Below, in pieces: positions 8,646 to 17,470 of a stretch of DNA of 64,000 nt. The DNA is taken from positions 1 through 64,000 of the forward strand of contig JAPLHB010000144.1 in NCBI GenBank assembly GCA_026389845.1. Reading direction: 5' to 3'. Position 1 is the first letter of the stretch, and each line of letters begins with the position of its first letter. The notes under the pieces were generated by a model, which was given only the letters and a program-made list of their open reading frames with translations, did no database searches and was not told the DNA's origin. A program made the position numbers and the translations under genes. Source of the stretch: Chloroflexota bacterium. GTDB lineage: Bacteria > Chloroflexota > Anaerolineae > CG2-30-64-16.

Positions 8646-10493
8646 GTGCCCCCAGACATCCTCATCCAAAACCTCTTCTACGCCTACCCGCCGCTGCGCG
8701 AGGGGGATGACCCCGCGCCTGTGCTGCGGGGGGTCAACCTCGAAATTGCACGCGGTGAGTTCGTGGCCCTGCTCGGCCGCGTCGGCGCGGGGAAGACCAC
8801 GCTCTGCATGACGCTGAACGGGCTGGTCCCCCACGCCACGGGCGGCGTCTTTCGCGGCGACGTGACCATCCTGGAACAAAACACCAAGTCGCGCGCTATC
8901 GCCGATCTGGCGCGCACCGTCGGCATGGTCTTTCAAGACCCAGAAAGCCAGCTCACCCAAATGCGCGTGGAGGACGAGGTCGCATTCGGCCCAGAGAACC
9001 TGGGCGTGCCCGCAGCCGAGATCGAAGAGCGCGTGGCGTGGGCGCTGAACGCGGTCGGGCTGGCCGACTACCGCGACCGCTCCCCCCTGCTCCTCTCGGG
9101 AGGTGAGCAGCAACGCCTGGCGATCGCGGCCATGCTGGCGATGTACCCCCAGGTGTTGGTGCTCGACGAGCCGACGGCCAGCCTCGACCCGGCCGGAAAA
9201 AACGCGGTCTTTCGGGTCCTGGCCGAGCTGCGCCGCAAGCACGAGATCACCATCTTCATGGCAACCCAGGAGTTGGAGCGCGTCGCCCGCTTTGCCGACC
9301 GCGTCCTCGTGCTGCACGACGGCGAGATCGCCCTGCAGGGGCCGCCCGCCGAGGTCTTTGCCAACGTGCCGCGGCTGCAAGAATGGGGCCTGGGCGTGCC
9401 GCAGTTGGCCGAGTTGGGTCACATGCTGTCGCAGCGGACGGGCAAACAGTGCCACTTTGCGAACATGGCCGACGCGTACAAGCAGCTCCGGCGTCGAGCG
9501 CGCAAAGTTCACATGAAGAAGACGCACATGCCTCTGGTCGAGCCGCCCGCGCCGCGGCCCAACCCCTTCGCCGATCGCGTCCGGGTCTTGCTGGAGAACG
9601 TCTCGTACACCTACAGCGACGGCACGGTGGGCTTGCAAGACGTCAGCCTGACCCTGGCCCCTGGGGAGTTTGTCGCGCTGCTCGGGCCGAACGGATCGGG
9701 TAAGACGACCCTGGCCAAACACCTGGACGGTCTGCTCAAGCCCACCGCGGGCCGGGTGCTGATCGAGCGATCCGACACGCGCAAGACCCGCGTGGCCGAG
9801 CTGGCCCGGCAGGTGGGCTACGCATTTCAGAACCCCGACCATCAGATTTTCACGCCAACCGTGCAGGAGGAGATCGCGTTCGGGCCGCGCAACCAGGAGC
9901 TGCCGCCGGCCGTCGTCGCCCAACGGGTGGCCGAGGCGCTCGATCGCTTCCGGCTGACACCCCACGCGCATCTGCCGCCCGCACTGCTCGGCCTCGGCCA
10001 GCGCCGTCAGGTAGCCCTGGCGGCCATCATCGCATCGCAGCCGCAGGTGCTGATCCTCGATGAGCCGACCGGCGGGCTGGACGAGCGCAGCAAGCAGGAG
10101 CTGATGGAGGTGGTGACCGCTTTCAACATCTTGGGGCGCACGGTCATCCTCATCACCCACGACATGCGCCTGGTGGCTGAGTACACCGACCGGGCCATCG
10201 TCTTGTTGAACGGTCGCCTGCTGTTCGACGGCACGCCGCGCGCGCTCTTTGCCCAGCCCGAAGTGCTGACCCAGGCCGGGCTGGCGCTGCCGCCCGTGGC
10301 GCGCCTGGCCGAACGGCTCAGTGCGGAAGGGATGGCGCCCGGCACGCTCACCCTCGCCGAGTTCGTCGCGGCCTGGCAGGCCCGCCTGCCCAAGAGCCGC
10401 GACAAGCGCAAACCGAGCAGCGGTAGGCAGGTCGGCAAGACCAAGCAGATCCAACAGCCGGAGGTCAAGGGAGGCGGCAACCATGAGCGCTGA
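8646..10493 (+). CDS. Fused ECF transporter ATPase (EcfA and EcfA' in one chain)
   Basis: 615 residues with two complete ABC domains in tandem. Domain 1: Walker A GRVGAGKTT (44-52), Q-loop VFQDPESQLT, signature LSGGEQQR (150-157), Walker B VLVLDEPTASLDP. Domain 2: Walker A GPNGSGKTT (347-355), Q-loop FQNPDHQIFTPTVQEE, Walker B VLILDEPTGGLDE. The second signature is degenerate, LGLGQRRQ (448-455) instead of LSGGQ. Most ECF systems encode the two ATPases separately. The basic C-terminal tail (KSRDKRKPSSG) overlaps the EcfT start. The start is a GTG. A roughly 80-residue linker joins the domains. Confidence 0.93.
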   Translation: MPPDILIQNLFYAYPPLREGDDPAPVLRGVNLEIARGEFVALLGRVGAGKTTLCMTLNGLVPHATGGVFRGDVTILEQNTKSRAIADLARTVGMVFQDPESQLTQMRVEDEVAFGPENLGVPAAEIEERVAWALNAVGLADYRDRSPLLLSGGEQQRLAIAAMLAMYPQVLVLDEPTASLDPAGKNAVFRVLAELRRKHEITIFMATQELERVARFADRVLVLHDGEIALQGPPAEVFANVPRLQEWGLGVPQLAELGHMLSQRTGKQCHFANMADAYKQLRRRARKVHMKKTHMPLVEPPAPRPNPFADRVRVLLENVSYTYSDGTVGLQDVSLTLAPGEFVALLGPNGSGKTTLAKHLDGLLKPTAGRVLIERSDTRKTRVAELARQVGYAFQNPDHQIFTPTVQEEIAFGPRNQELPPAVVAQRVAEALDRFRLTPHAHLPPALLGLGQRRQVALAAIIASQPQVLILDEPTGGLDERSKQELMEVVTAFNILGRTVILITHDMRLVAEYTDRAIVLLNGRLLFDGTPRALFAQPEVLTQAGLALPPVARLAERLSAEGMAPGTLTLAEFVAAWQARLPKSRDKRKPSSGRQVGKTKQIQQPEVKGGGNHER

Positions 10494-11259
10494 GTTCGAC
10501 CTCTACGTCCGACGCGACACCTGGCTGCACCGGCTCGACCCGCGCGTCAAGCTGGTCTTCGTCATCGAGGCCACCATTCTTACCTTCCTGTGGCCGAGCA
10601 TCTGGAGTGCGGCCGCCGCGATCGTGCTCTGCTCGCTCCTGGTCTGGCGCGGGCAGATTCCCGCGGCGCAGATCGGCCGGGTCTGGCGGGTGATGGCCCC
10701 ACTGATGGTGATGGTGTTTGTGTTGAATGCGTTGTTCGGGGGTGGGGGCGAGGCAGTGTGGTTCCGGTTAGGGCCGCTGACGATCACGGCCGAAGCCGTG
10801 CAGCGGGGCGCGCTGCTCGCCATGCGGCTGCTGGCCCTCACGCTGATCGTCAGCCTGTGGCTCTTCACCACCGATCAGGCCAGCCTGGTGCGCGGGTTCG
10901 TGGCGCTGCGGCTGCCCTACGCCTGGGGGCTGACGCTGGCCCTGGCGCTGCGTTACCTGCCGATCTTCGCCGGGCTCTTCGAGCAGGTGCGCGACGCCCA
11001 ACAGGCGCGCGGGCTAGATCTGGAGGGAGGGGGGTTCTGGCGCAAGCTGAACGCCTACCGGCCGGTGTTGATCGCCATGCTCATCAGCGCGCTGCGCAAC
11101 AGCGAGCGGCTGGGGTGGGCGCTGGAGGCGCGCGCCGTGGGCGCAGCGGGGATTCGCCGGACGACCTTCCGAGCGCTGCACATGCGTCGGACCGACACGC
11201 TCGTTCTGGCCGGGCTGCTGATCGTCTTTGCTGCGGGGCTGCTGCTACGGGTTTTATGA
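10483..11259 (+). CDS. ecfT: ECF transporter T component (EcfT)
   Basis: 258 residues. The N-terminus RRDTWLHRLDPRVKLVF is the classical EcfT opening. Membrane helices follow, and the two Ala-Arg-Gly-type coupling motifs appear as QARGLDLEGG and ALEARAVG, which contact the ATPases. EcfT is the membrane scaffold coupling ATP hydrolysis to S-component toppling. The ATG at 10483 overlaps the ATPase frame by 11 bases and has GGGAGG just before it. The gene set S, A-A', T is complete here. Confidence 0.93.
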   Translation: MSAEFDLYVRRDTWLHRLDPRVKLVFVIEATILTFLWPSIWSAAAAIVLCSLLVWRGQIPAAQIGRVWRVMAPLMVMVFVLNALFGGGGEAVWFRLGPLTITAEAVQRGALLAMRLLALTLIVSLWLFTTDQASLVRGFVALRLPYAWGLTLALALRYLPIFAGLFEQVRDAQQARGLDLEGGGFWRKLNAYRPVLIAMLISALRNSERLGWALEARAVGAAGIRRTTFRALHMRRTDTLVLAGLLIVFAAGLLLRVL

Positions 11260-11315
11260 GAGTGTAGGCAAAGTCACTTTAGTCTATCGCCAATTCCGTT
11301 AAAATTCGACTATAC

Positions 11316-11359
11316 CGGGTCGGAGTTGGGCAGGACTGGCAGTGCCCAACTCCGACCCG
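11316..11359. terminator. Perfect 17-bp hairpin after ecfT
   Basis: CGGGTCGGAGTTGGGCA (11316-11332) is exactly complementary to TGCCCAACTCCGACCCG (11343-11359), with the loop GGACTGGCAG. No T-tract follows, so it may be a rho-dependent or processing hairpin, or a repeat element, rather than a classical intrinsic terminator. Confidence 0.55.
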
Positions 11360-11370
11360 TCCATTTGATA

Positions 11371-11395
11371 GACGAACGACGAACGACGGACGACC
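11371..11395. repeat. GACGAAC heptamers
   Basis: GACGAAC, GACGAAC, GACGGAC, GACC: three and a half units between ecfT and the tRNA-Arg promoter. Confidence 0.8.
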
Positions 11396-11419
11396 GCCAA
11401 CCACCCAACCCGCCCGCGT

Positions 11420-11448
11420 TTGCCCCTTCCGGCGAGTTGTGCTATACT
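11420..11448 (+). promoter_or_regulatory. Promoter of tRNA-Arg
   Basis: TTGCCC (11420-11425) and TATACT (11443-11448) with a 17-base spacer, 14 bases before the tRNA 5' end. Confidence 0.65.
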
Positions 11449-11462
11449 TTCGGTCATCAAAT

Positions 11463-11534
11463 GCCCCCATAGCTCAGTGGATAGAGCGTCGGCCTCCGGA
11501 GCCGAAAGCGCAGGTTCGAGTCCTGCTGGGGGTA
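11463..11534 (+). tRNA. tRNA-Arg (anticodon CCG)
   Basis: A full cloverleaf can be drawn. The acceptor is GCCCCCA with TGGGGGT, the D arm GCTC/GAGC, the anticodon stem TCGGC/GCCGA with loop CTCCGGA (anticodon CCG, reading CGG), and the T arm GCAGG TTCGAGT CCTGC. CCA is not encoded after the discriminator A. A run of seven T (11536-11542) follows immediately and probably ends transcription. Confidence 0.95.
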
Positions 11535-11540
11535 CTTTTT

Positions 11541-12236
11541 TTATTGTGCGAGCAGATCCCCCCACACCTTCCCCCGCACCGCCTCATCATCGAACGCCAG
11601 ATAAACTGTGTCAATAATCGGCTGCGAGGGTCGTTTCCGGCCCATCGAGGCCGTCGGGACGATCGCGTATACGACGCGCAGGGCCGGTCGGACGGTCGCG
11701 CCGAACGTCAGCCGACCGGGGGTAATCGTGCGGACGTCCTCCGGCCGGAAGAAGATGTACCACATGCCGAGGTCGCTTTCGGACACACTGCCGAGGAGGA
11801 GGAAGCGGGAAGGGTGGATAATCGCCAGGACGGCGTGCTCGCGGATGGCGAAGGTACGCCAATAGGCCAGCAATTCTGCCCAAAAGTGCGGCTTACCCGC
11901 CACCTCGAAACGACCGGTCGCGCGGTGCAGCACCTTGTCTTCCGGGTCGAGCGCGCAAGCGGCCGGCTGAGGCAGGTCATCCTGCGGCTCAAAGATGCTA
12001 TACGCCCGGCGCGCCGCCCACCGGGCCAATGCCAGCAGCGCGCCTCCGGCGACGATCAGCAGCCCCAGGACGAACCAGTGCCACCAGGAGATCGCCGGCG
12101 TCCCACGCAGGAGCCATCGCAGCAAGAGAAACGCCGCCCCGCCCCAGACTGCAGTCACAGCCCACCGATCCAGCGCCCATGCGCCAAAGCGGTGAACCCG
12201 GAGTTGGTAGAACAGCTTCAGAATCCTGCTTGTCAC
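11541..12236 (-). CDS. Hypothetical membrane protein
   Basis: 231 residues from a GTG that overlaps the stop of the upstream transporter gene (GTGA). Two hydrophobic segments lie near the N-terminus (AVTAVWGGAAFLLLRWLL and WFVLGLLIVAGGALLALARW). A soluble domain rich in hydrophobic strands follows (HAVLAIIHPSRFLLLGSV, YIFFRPEDVRTITPGRL). The family is not recognised. The soluble part could be a PH-like or regulatory domain, but this is speculation. The 3' end converges on the tRNA-Arg T-run. The larger open frame to 12494 runs inside the transporter gene and is not used. Confidence 0.65.
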   Translation of the reverse strand: MTSRILKLFYQLRVHRFGAWALDRWAVTAVWGGAAFLLLRWLLRGTPAISWWHWFVLGLLIVAGGALLALARWAARRAYSIFEPQDDLPQPAACALDPEDKVLHRATGRFEVAGKPHFWAELLAYWRTFAIREHAVLAIIHPSRFLLLGSVSESDLGMWYIFFRPEDVRTITPGRLTFGATVRPALRVVYAIVPTASMGRKRPSQPIIDTVYLAFDDEAVRGKVWGDLLAQ

Positions 12237-13141
12237 CTCATCCGCCCCCGCCGCGTCAAAAGGATTCCGCCGAGCACCACTAACGCACCTAGCAGTTGCA
12301 GCGGCGTCAGCCGGTCGCCGACGACCAGCCACGCCACGATTACCGCTACCACCGGCGTCAGGTTGGAGTAGATCGCCGTGCGGGCGTTGCCTATGCGCTG
12401 CACGCTGGTGTACCAGAAGACGTAGCCCACCGCCACGGCAAACACCGAGGAGTAGAGCAGTCCGCCCCATGCGCCGGCGGAGATCGCCGTCCAATCCTGG
12501 CTCAGCAGCGCGGGCAGGCTGATCAAATCCAGCGGCACGGTTCCCGCCAACATGCCGAGCGCGGTCAACTTGAGGGGCGAGTAGCGCGCCAGCAGCGGCT
12601 TGCTGCCGGTAGTGTAAACCGCCCAGGCCATCGCGGCAACCAGGATCAGCACGTCGCCCAGCAGTTTGCTCCCGATCAGGCTGGGGCCCTGCCTGCCGCC
12701 CAAAATCAGGAGCAGCGTGCCCGAAAACGATAAGAGGATGCCGGCCCAGACGAGGCGGTTGTTGCGCTCGATCCCTAGCAGATGTCCAAAGACCGCCACC
12801 CAGATGGGCGAAGTTGCCATCAGCAGCGATGAGTTGGACGATGTGGTGCGCGCCAGGCCGTTGATGAAGATCACCTGGTAGAAAGTGTGTCCAAGCAGTC
12901 CCAGGCCAAAAACCGGCAACAGATCGCGCCGGGCCAGGCTGAACGACTCACCCCGCAGCCGCATGATTGCCAGGATGATGAGGGATGCCGCGCTGAAGCG
13001 CAGCGCGTTGAACGCCAACGGTGAGAAATCGCGTAACGCCAGCTTGAGCACGCTGAAGTTGATGCCCCAGATCATCACCACCGCCAGCATCAACAGATCG
13101 GTGGTGGACCAGGGACGTTGCTGAGATGAATTCGCGGTCAA
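12233..13141 (-). CDS. EamA/DMT-family transporter
   Basis: 302 residues from a TTG at 13141, which has GGAG eight bases upstream; the longer frame to 13243 would translate repeat sequence. Ten hydrophobic segments form two EamA halves: VVMIWGINFSVLKLALRDF with FNALRFSAASLIILAI at the N-terminus, and VLILVAAMAWAVYTTGSKPL with AIYSNLTPVVAVIVAWLVVG in the second half. Such proteins export amino acids, nucleotides or other metabolites. The substrate is unknown. The ending TRRGRMR is basic and cytoplasmic. Translationally coupled to the hypothetical protein downstream. Confidence 0.9.
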   Translation of the reverse strand: MTANSSQQRPWSTTDLLMLAVVMIWGINFSVLKLALRDFSPLAFNALRFSAASLIILAIMRLRGESFSLARRDLLPVFGLGLLGHTFYQVIFINGLARTTSSNSSLLMATSPIWVAVFGHLLGIERNNRLVWAGILLSFSGTLLLILGGRQGPSLIGSKLLGDVLILVAAMAWAVYTTGSKPLLARYSPLKLTALGMLAGTVPLDLISLPALLSQDWTAISAGAWGGLLYSSVFAVAVGYVFWYTSVQRIGNARTAIYSNLTPVVAVIVAWLVVGDRLTPLQLLGALVVLGGILLTRRGRMR

Positions 13142-13167
13142 AGGAAGGCTCCGATTAGACCCGGTTA

Positions 13168-13239
13168 CGTGCTGCGTGATTCGTGCTGCGTGAAGTACCA
13201 AGTCAGACTCGCGGTCAGTCACGTAGCACGCATCACGCA
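13168..13239. repeat. Inverted arms of CACGCAN heptamers
   Basis: GTGCTGCGTGATTCGTGCTGCGTGA faces TCACGTAGCACGCATCACGCAT across a short centre. It separates the lytic transglycosylase stop codon from the transporter gene and begins directly beside that stop. Confidence 0.85.
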
Positions 13240-15819
13240 TCACGGTTCAGGATATAGCCGCTGATACACGTCATACTGCGCCCAGATCGTCTGCACGTAG
13301 AGCCGCGTCTCGTCGTAGGGGATCAGCGCCACCATCAGGTCATCGTCGCCTCCCGTGTCTTGGCGCCAGATAGCCGCGTTGCCCGGCCCGCCGTTGTACC
13401 CCGCGAGCGCGGCCGCCAGGCTTTCATCGAATTGATCCAGCCCCAGGCGCAGGTAGTACGCGCCGAAAGCCACGTTGACGTAGGGCCAATACGTCTGCGG
13501 CGGCGTGAAGCCCGGCCAGCTCAACATGCCCGCGATCCACTCCGCCGTCCCCGGCATGAGCTGCATCAGCCCTTGCGCGCCGGCGACGGATGCGGCCGCC
13601 CACTCGAAACGACTCTCCTGGCGGATCACCGCGGCCAACAGACGAGGATCGAGGCGCCGTTTGGCGGCCTCGGCCCGGATCAGGTCGCCGTAGGGGAATG
13701 GGTAGTCCAGCCGCTGCACCTCCGGCGGCGCTTCGCTCATCGGCCCGCCCCAGAGGCCAACCAGCTCCTCGGCGCAGAGCATGGACAGTTGGTTGGCGCC
13801 GGCATCGCGGAAGACGAGCGCCATGGCCGTCAAGGTCCACGCGTCGGCGGCGTAGTGGCGCTGCACCCGCTCCCAATTGCTCAGCCCGGCCGTCCGCCAG
13901 CCCAGGGTCAGCAGCAGCTCCCCGCGGCGCCAGTCGGGATCGGCCAGGAGCGCCGGCGGCAAGGCCAAGGAACCCTCGCCGGCCCAACTGCGCAGCCACG
14001 CGACAAGCGCGGTCATCTCCTCCGCGGGAGCGTTTGGGGATTGGGTGGCTTGGGGGGTAGATGGTTTGGGAGTGGGCGTATCAGGTGAGAGTCGGTCCGC
14101 GGCGCGCAGGCCATAGAAGGTGTCGGGGCCGGCCTGCCAGGCGAGCTGCCAGGAACGCCGAGCCGCCTCGCCGTCACCCGCGGCATCTTGCACCCGACCG
14201 AGCCAGTAGTAGGCCGGGGGCCGCGTCCATGCGGGAAGCTGCGGCGCGAGCGCGGGCGTGCCCGCTGCGCCGCCGGCCGCTGCGCCGGTCATCTCGGCCC
14301 AGACTTCGGCCGCGCGGGTGTAGTCGCCGGCGCGGAAGTAGGCCAGTCCGGCCGCCTGATAGCCACGCCAGCCTTCGTTGGTGGCTGGATAGCGGCGCCC
14401 CAATGCCAGGTAAGCCTCGGCTGCCAGCAGTGGCCCTGCCTGCGCCTTTTCAAGCTCGGCGGCGCGCCAGAGAGCCTGGGGGGCTTCGGCCGCGGCGGGG
14501 CGCAGGGTTGCGAGCTGCCGGTAGGTAGCGATGGCTTCGTTTGCGTCCCCCGCCTTCGCCTGAGCCTCCGCCTTGGCCAGCCACGCCTTGACCCACAGGG
14601 GACTATCTTCGTAGGCCGCGATGAAGTTGCCCAGCTCGGCAAGCGCGTTGTCGGGCTGACCCAGGTGAAGGTAGCTCACCCCCGTGTAGTACCAGGCCGC
14701 GCCACCCCGGCCGGCCGGATCAACACCGCGCAGCCGATCGAAGGCGGCGATCGCCAGGGCGTAGTTACCCTGGTTGAAGTTGACCTGCCCGCGCAGATAC
14801 TCGTCCACGACCGCGCCGGCATTTAGTAGGGCCACGACCGCCTTGTGGGCGTAGGCGCTGGTCGGATCGGCGGCCGCCGCGACCTGCCAGCGGCCGAGCG
14901 CCTCGGCCAGGTCATCTCCTTGCGCCAGGGCTGAGCCAGCCAGCCATTGCATCTCGGCCGCCCAGGCGCCGGTCGTCGCGCCGTTCCGTAGTAGATCGTA
15001 TTGCGCCGCCGCACCGGTCCAATCGCCCTGCGCCGTCGCCAGGTCGGCCAGCGCCCGGCGGATCGTCACCGTGTTCTGTCCATCCGGCGAGGTCTGCAAG
15101 GCCGTCCCGTATGCCTCGGCCGCACGGTCGGAGAGATCACCGGCGCCACGGCGTGCCACGGCGATGCGCTGCCAGGTCAACGATGAAAGCTCAGGCGCCA
15201 GATCCAGGAACGCAGTATAGTTGGCCTCGGCGTCGGCCGGACGGCCCAGGGCGACCAGCGCCTCGCCCAGGGCGAAGTATGCGGGGGCGCGGTAGGGATC
15301 GCCGGCCGGGGCGGTCGCCAGCAGTGCGATCAGGACGACCGCAGCTTCGCCGTTGGCGTCGTCGCGCAGGTAGCATTGAGCCAGCCGATAGCGGGCCTCA
15401 GTCTGGGCGGGCAGCTCCGCCACCACCGCGGCGAACTCCCGCCGGGCCGCTGCGCAGTCGCCGATGGCTTGCAGCCAGCGTCCCGTCGCCAGCCGTTCGT
15501 TGGGCAACGGCGTCGGCGGCACGGCCGTCGGCGTGGCGGTGGGGGTAGCGGTCGCGGTGGATGGCTGCCGGGTCGGTTCCGGCGTGGGTGCGCCCACTGG
15601 CGTCGCTGGCACGGTTGGAGACTGGTCCGAGCTTGGGGCGGCCGGCGCGTCGACCGCGGCGGGCACGGCCGGAGACCGGCCCGAGCTAGGGAGGCCCGTG
15701 CTTTGAGGAGTGGCTGTCGGCGCCGGGTGTGCTCCTCCGCCGCAAGCGGACAGGAGCACGAGCACGAGGAGCGCCCAGCCAGCTCGTCGGAGAAGCAGAA
15801 CCGGTCTCCGATCCGTCAA
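13240..15819 (-). CDS. Lipoprotein lytic transglycosylase with TPR repeats (Slt-like)
   Basis: 859 residues. The N-terminus has a lipoprotein signal peptide (LLVLVLLSACGGG, lipobox LSAC). A low-complexity Pro/Thr/Ala linker follows, then many TPR-like helical repeats (for example AAWYYTGVSYLHLGQPDNAL). The C-terminal SLT domain has AVIRQESRFEW with catalytic E735, the motif GAQGLMQLMPGTAEW, and AALAGYNGGPGNAAIW. These enzymes cleave murein glycan strands to 1,6-anhydro products during wall turnover. The Slt70-like helical ring plus SLT domain suggests an envelope-anchored enzyme. The signal peptide supports the ATG at 15819. Confidence 0.93.
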   Translation of the reverse strand: MTDRRPVLLLRRAGWALLVLVLLSACGGGAHPAPTATPQSTGLPSSGRSPAVPAAVDAPAAPSSDQSPTVPATPVGAPTPEPTRQPSTATATPTATPTAVPPTPLPNERLATGRWLQAIGDCAAARREFAAVVAELPAQTEARYRLAQCYLRDDANGEAAVVLIALLATAPAGDPYRAPAYFALGEALVALGRPADAEANYTAFLDLAPELSSLTWQRIAVARRGAGDLSDRAAEAYGTALQTSPDGQNTVTIRRALADLATAQGDWTGAAAQYDLLRNGATTGAWAAEMQWLAGSALAQGDDLAEALGRWQVAAAADPTSAYAHKAVVALLNAGAVVDEYLRGQVNFNQGNYALAIAAFDRLRGVDPAGRGGAAWYYTGVSYLHLGQPDNALAELGNFIAAYEDSPLWVKAWLAKAEAQAKAGDANEAIATYRQLATLRPAAAEAPQALWRAAELEKAQAGPLLAAEAYLALGRRYPATNEGWRGYQAAGLAYFRAGDYTRAAEVWAEMTGAAAGGAAGTPALAPQLPAWTRPPAYYWLGRVQDAAGDGEAARRSWQLAWQAGPDTFYGLRAADRLSPDTPTPKPSTPQATQSPNAPAEEMTALVAWLRSWAGEGSLALPPALLADPDWRRGELLLTLGWRTAGLSNWERVQRHYAADAWTLTAMALVFRDAGANQLSMLCAEELVGLWGGPMSEAPPEVQRLDYPFPYGDLIRAEAAKRRLDPRLLAAVIRQESRFEWAAASVAGAQGLMQLMPGTAEWIAGMLSWPGFTPPQTYWPYVNVAFGAYYLRLGLDQFDESLAAALAGYNGGPGNAAIWRQDTGGDDDLMVALIPYDETRLYVQTIWAQYDVYQRLYPEP

Positions 15820-15831
15820 TTCTCCGAGTCC

Positions 15832-17337
15832 CTACAGCTCATATAACTCCCCATACTTCCCCTGCAAATAACGCAAATACGGTTCGATGCTCAACGGCCC
15901 GCCGGTCACGCGCTCGACCAACTCCGGCGCGGTGAATTTGCTGCCGTGCTGGTAGATGTTTTCCTGCAGCCAGCCGAGCAACACACCGAACCGGCCCTGG
16001 GCGATCTCAGCCGCAATCGCGGGGCGCGCCTTCACCGCGGTCTCGTAGAACTGTGCGCCCAGGATATTGCCGAGGGTGTAGCCCTGGAACGCGCCGCCGA
16101 TGATGCCGCCGTACCAATGCACGTCCTGCATACAACCGTCCTTGTCGTCCGGAGGCAGGATGCCCAGGTCGGCTCGATAGCGTTCTCGCCACGCCTCGGG
16201 CAGATCAGCCACGGCCAGCTTGCCCTCGAGCATCTGCAACTCGAAATCGAAACGCACCATCACGTGCAGGTTATAGGTCACTTCGTCCGCGTCGGTGCGG
16301 ATGAGCGAGCGTTCGACCTTGTTGACCGCGCGGTGGAACGTCTCCAGCGACACGTCGCCGAGCTGCTCGGGAAAGATCGCCTGGAGCTTGGGGTAGAAGT
16401 GTTGCCAGAACGGGAGGCTACGGCCGACAACGTTCTCCCATAACCGCGACTGGCTCTCGTGCACTCCTGCGGATGTGCCATGTCCCAGCGGCGTGCCCTC
16501 GTAGTCGGGCCGGATGCCTTGCTCATACATCGCGTGGCCTGCTTCGTGGATGGTGCTGAAGAGCGCGTCTCCTAGGTAGTGCTCGTCCACGCGGGTGGTG
16601 ATGCGCACGTCGCCGACCGAGAACCAGGTGGTGAATGGGTGATGCGTCTTGTCCAGCCGGCCGCGCTCGAAGTCGTAGCCGATCTGTCGGGCCACGTCCA
16701 ATCCGAACGCCCATTGTCCCGCCTCCGGGAAATGACGGCGCAGGCAGGCGTCATCGGCCTGCGGCCGGTCGGTGATGGCCTCGACGATCGGCACGAGCCG
16801 GCCGCGCAGAGCCGCGAACAGGGTGCGAATGGTCGCGGCCTTCATCCCATAGTCGGCCATGTCAATCAATGGGTCAGCGATGTGGTCGTAGGGTGCGTAA
16901 TACTCGGCGAACTGCCGGCTGAGATCGAGGGTCTTTTCCAGGTAGGGCCGCACCCTGGCGAAGTCGTTGGCTGCCCGGGCCTCGGCCCAGATCTGGTAGG
17001 TCGAGTTCATGTGGCTGTAGAGCTGGGCCATGAACGCAGGCGGCACCTTCACCGCGCGTTCGTACTCGCGGCGGGTCACGCGGAGCAGCGCCGCGTCGTC
17101 GGCGTCGTAGGGCAGGCTTTCCTCGTAGGGCCGCAGATCGTCTAGCAGCTTGCCGATGGCCGGGTCGGTGAACTTTTCGTGTGCGATCTGGGCGACCGTC
17201 GCCGATTGCCGCGCGCGGGCTGCCCCGCCGCCGGGGGGCATGTACGTCTCCATGTCCCAACTCAGCACGCGGTTGACTGCATCCAGGTCGCTGGCTTCAA
17301 GGAGGCGGGTTTTGAGGTCTTGCAGTTTGGGGTCCAC
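15832..17337 (-). CDS. M32-family metallocarboxypeptidase (Taq type)
   Basis: 501 residues, the usual length for the family. The zinc site HEAGH is at 264-268, followed by the downstream motif GIRPDYEGTPLGHGTSAGVHESQSRLWENVVGRS characteristic of carboxypeptidase Taq (only key parts: GTSAGVHESQSRLWEN). RIDTRVDEHY-like VRITTRVDEHYLGDALFST precedes the HEXXH. The enzyme removes C-terminal residues from peptides in the cytoplasm, with a preference excluding proline. It sits 12 bases from the lytic transglycosylase gene in the same direction, so an operon is likely. No signal peptide. Confidence 0.95.
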   Translation of the reverse strand: MDPKLQDLKTRLLEASDLDAVNRVLSWDMETYMPPGGGAARARQSATVAQIAHEKFTDPAIGKLLDDLRPYEESLPYDADDAALLRVTRREYERAVKVPPAFMAQLYSHMNSTYQIWAEARAANDFARVRPYLEKTLDLSRQFAEYYAPYDHIADPLIDMADYGMKAATIRTLFAALRGRLVPIVEAITDRPQADDACLRRHFPEAGQWAFGLDVARQIGYDFERGRLDKTHHPFTTWFSVGDVRITTRVDEHYLGDALFSTIHEAGHAMYEQGIRPDYEGTPLGHGTSAGVHESQSRLWENVVGRSLPFWQHFYPKLQAIFPEQLGDVSLETFHRAVNKVERSLIRTDADEVTYNLHVMVRFDFELQMLEGKLAVADLPEAWRERYRADLGILPPDDKDGCMQDVHWYGGIIGGAFQGYTLGNILGAQFYETAVKARPAIAAEIAQGRFGVLLGWLQENIYQHGSKFTAPELVERVTGGPLSIEPYLRYLQGKYGELYEL

Positions 17338-17361
17338 GTGAGCTTTTCTCCTTCGACATAC

Positions 17362-17467
17362 GTTGACGTGTTGCGTGTTGCGTGTTGCGTGATGCGTGTT
17401 GCGTGTTGCGTGTTGCGTATTCGTTCATTCGCATTGCAGGACACGCACCACGCACCACGCACTACGT
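17362..17467. repeat. Inverted arms of CACGCAN heptamers
   Basis: Seven to eight GTGTTGC-type units (17366-17420) face a shorter arm of CACGCAC units (17449-17466). The repeat starts just after the SDR stop codon and lies upstream of the M32 gene. Confidence 0.88.
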
Positions 17468-17470
17468 TCA

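Noticed and set aside
8533-8665. Small proteins made of VACCVLRVACCVLR or ARNTQHATRNTQ
   Set aside because: These are six-frame translations of CACGCAN heptamer arrays between genes, without ribosome sites.
8568-10484. 638-codon open frame antisense to the fused ECF ATPase gene
   Set aside because: It is a shadow of a GC-rich gene. The translation is low-complexity (Gly/His/Gln/Arg-rich), shows no motif, and the opposite strand has clear ABC motifs.
13240-15819. Secreted or cell-surface TPR protein without enzymatic activity
   Set aside because: A complete SLT domain with a catalytic Glu and the GLMQLMPGTA motif is present at the C-terminus.
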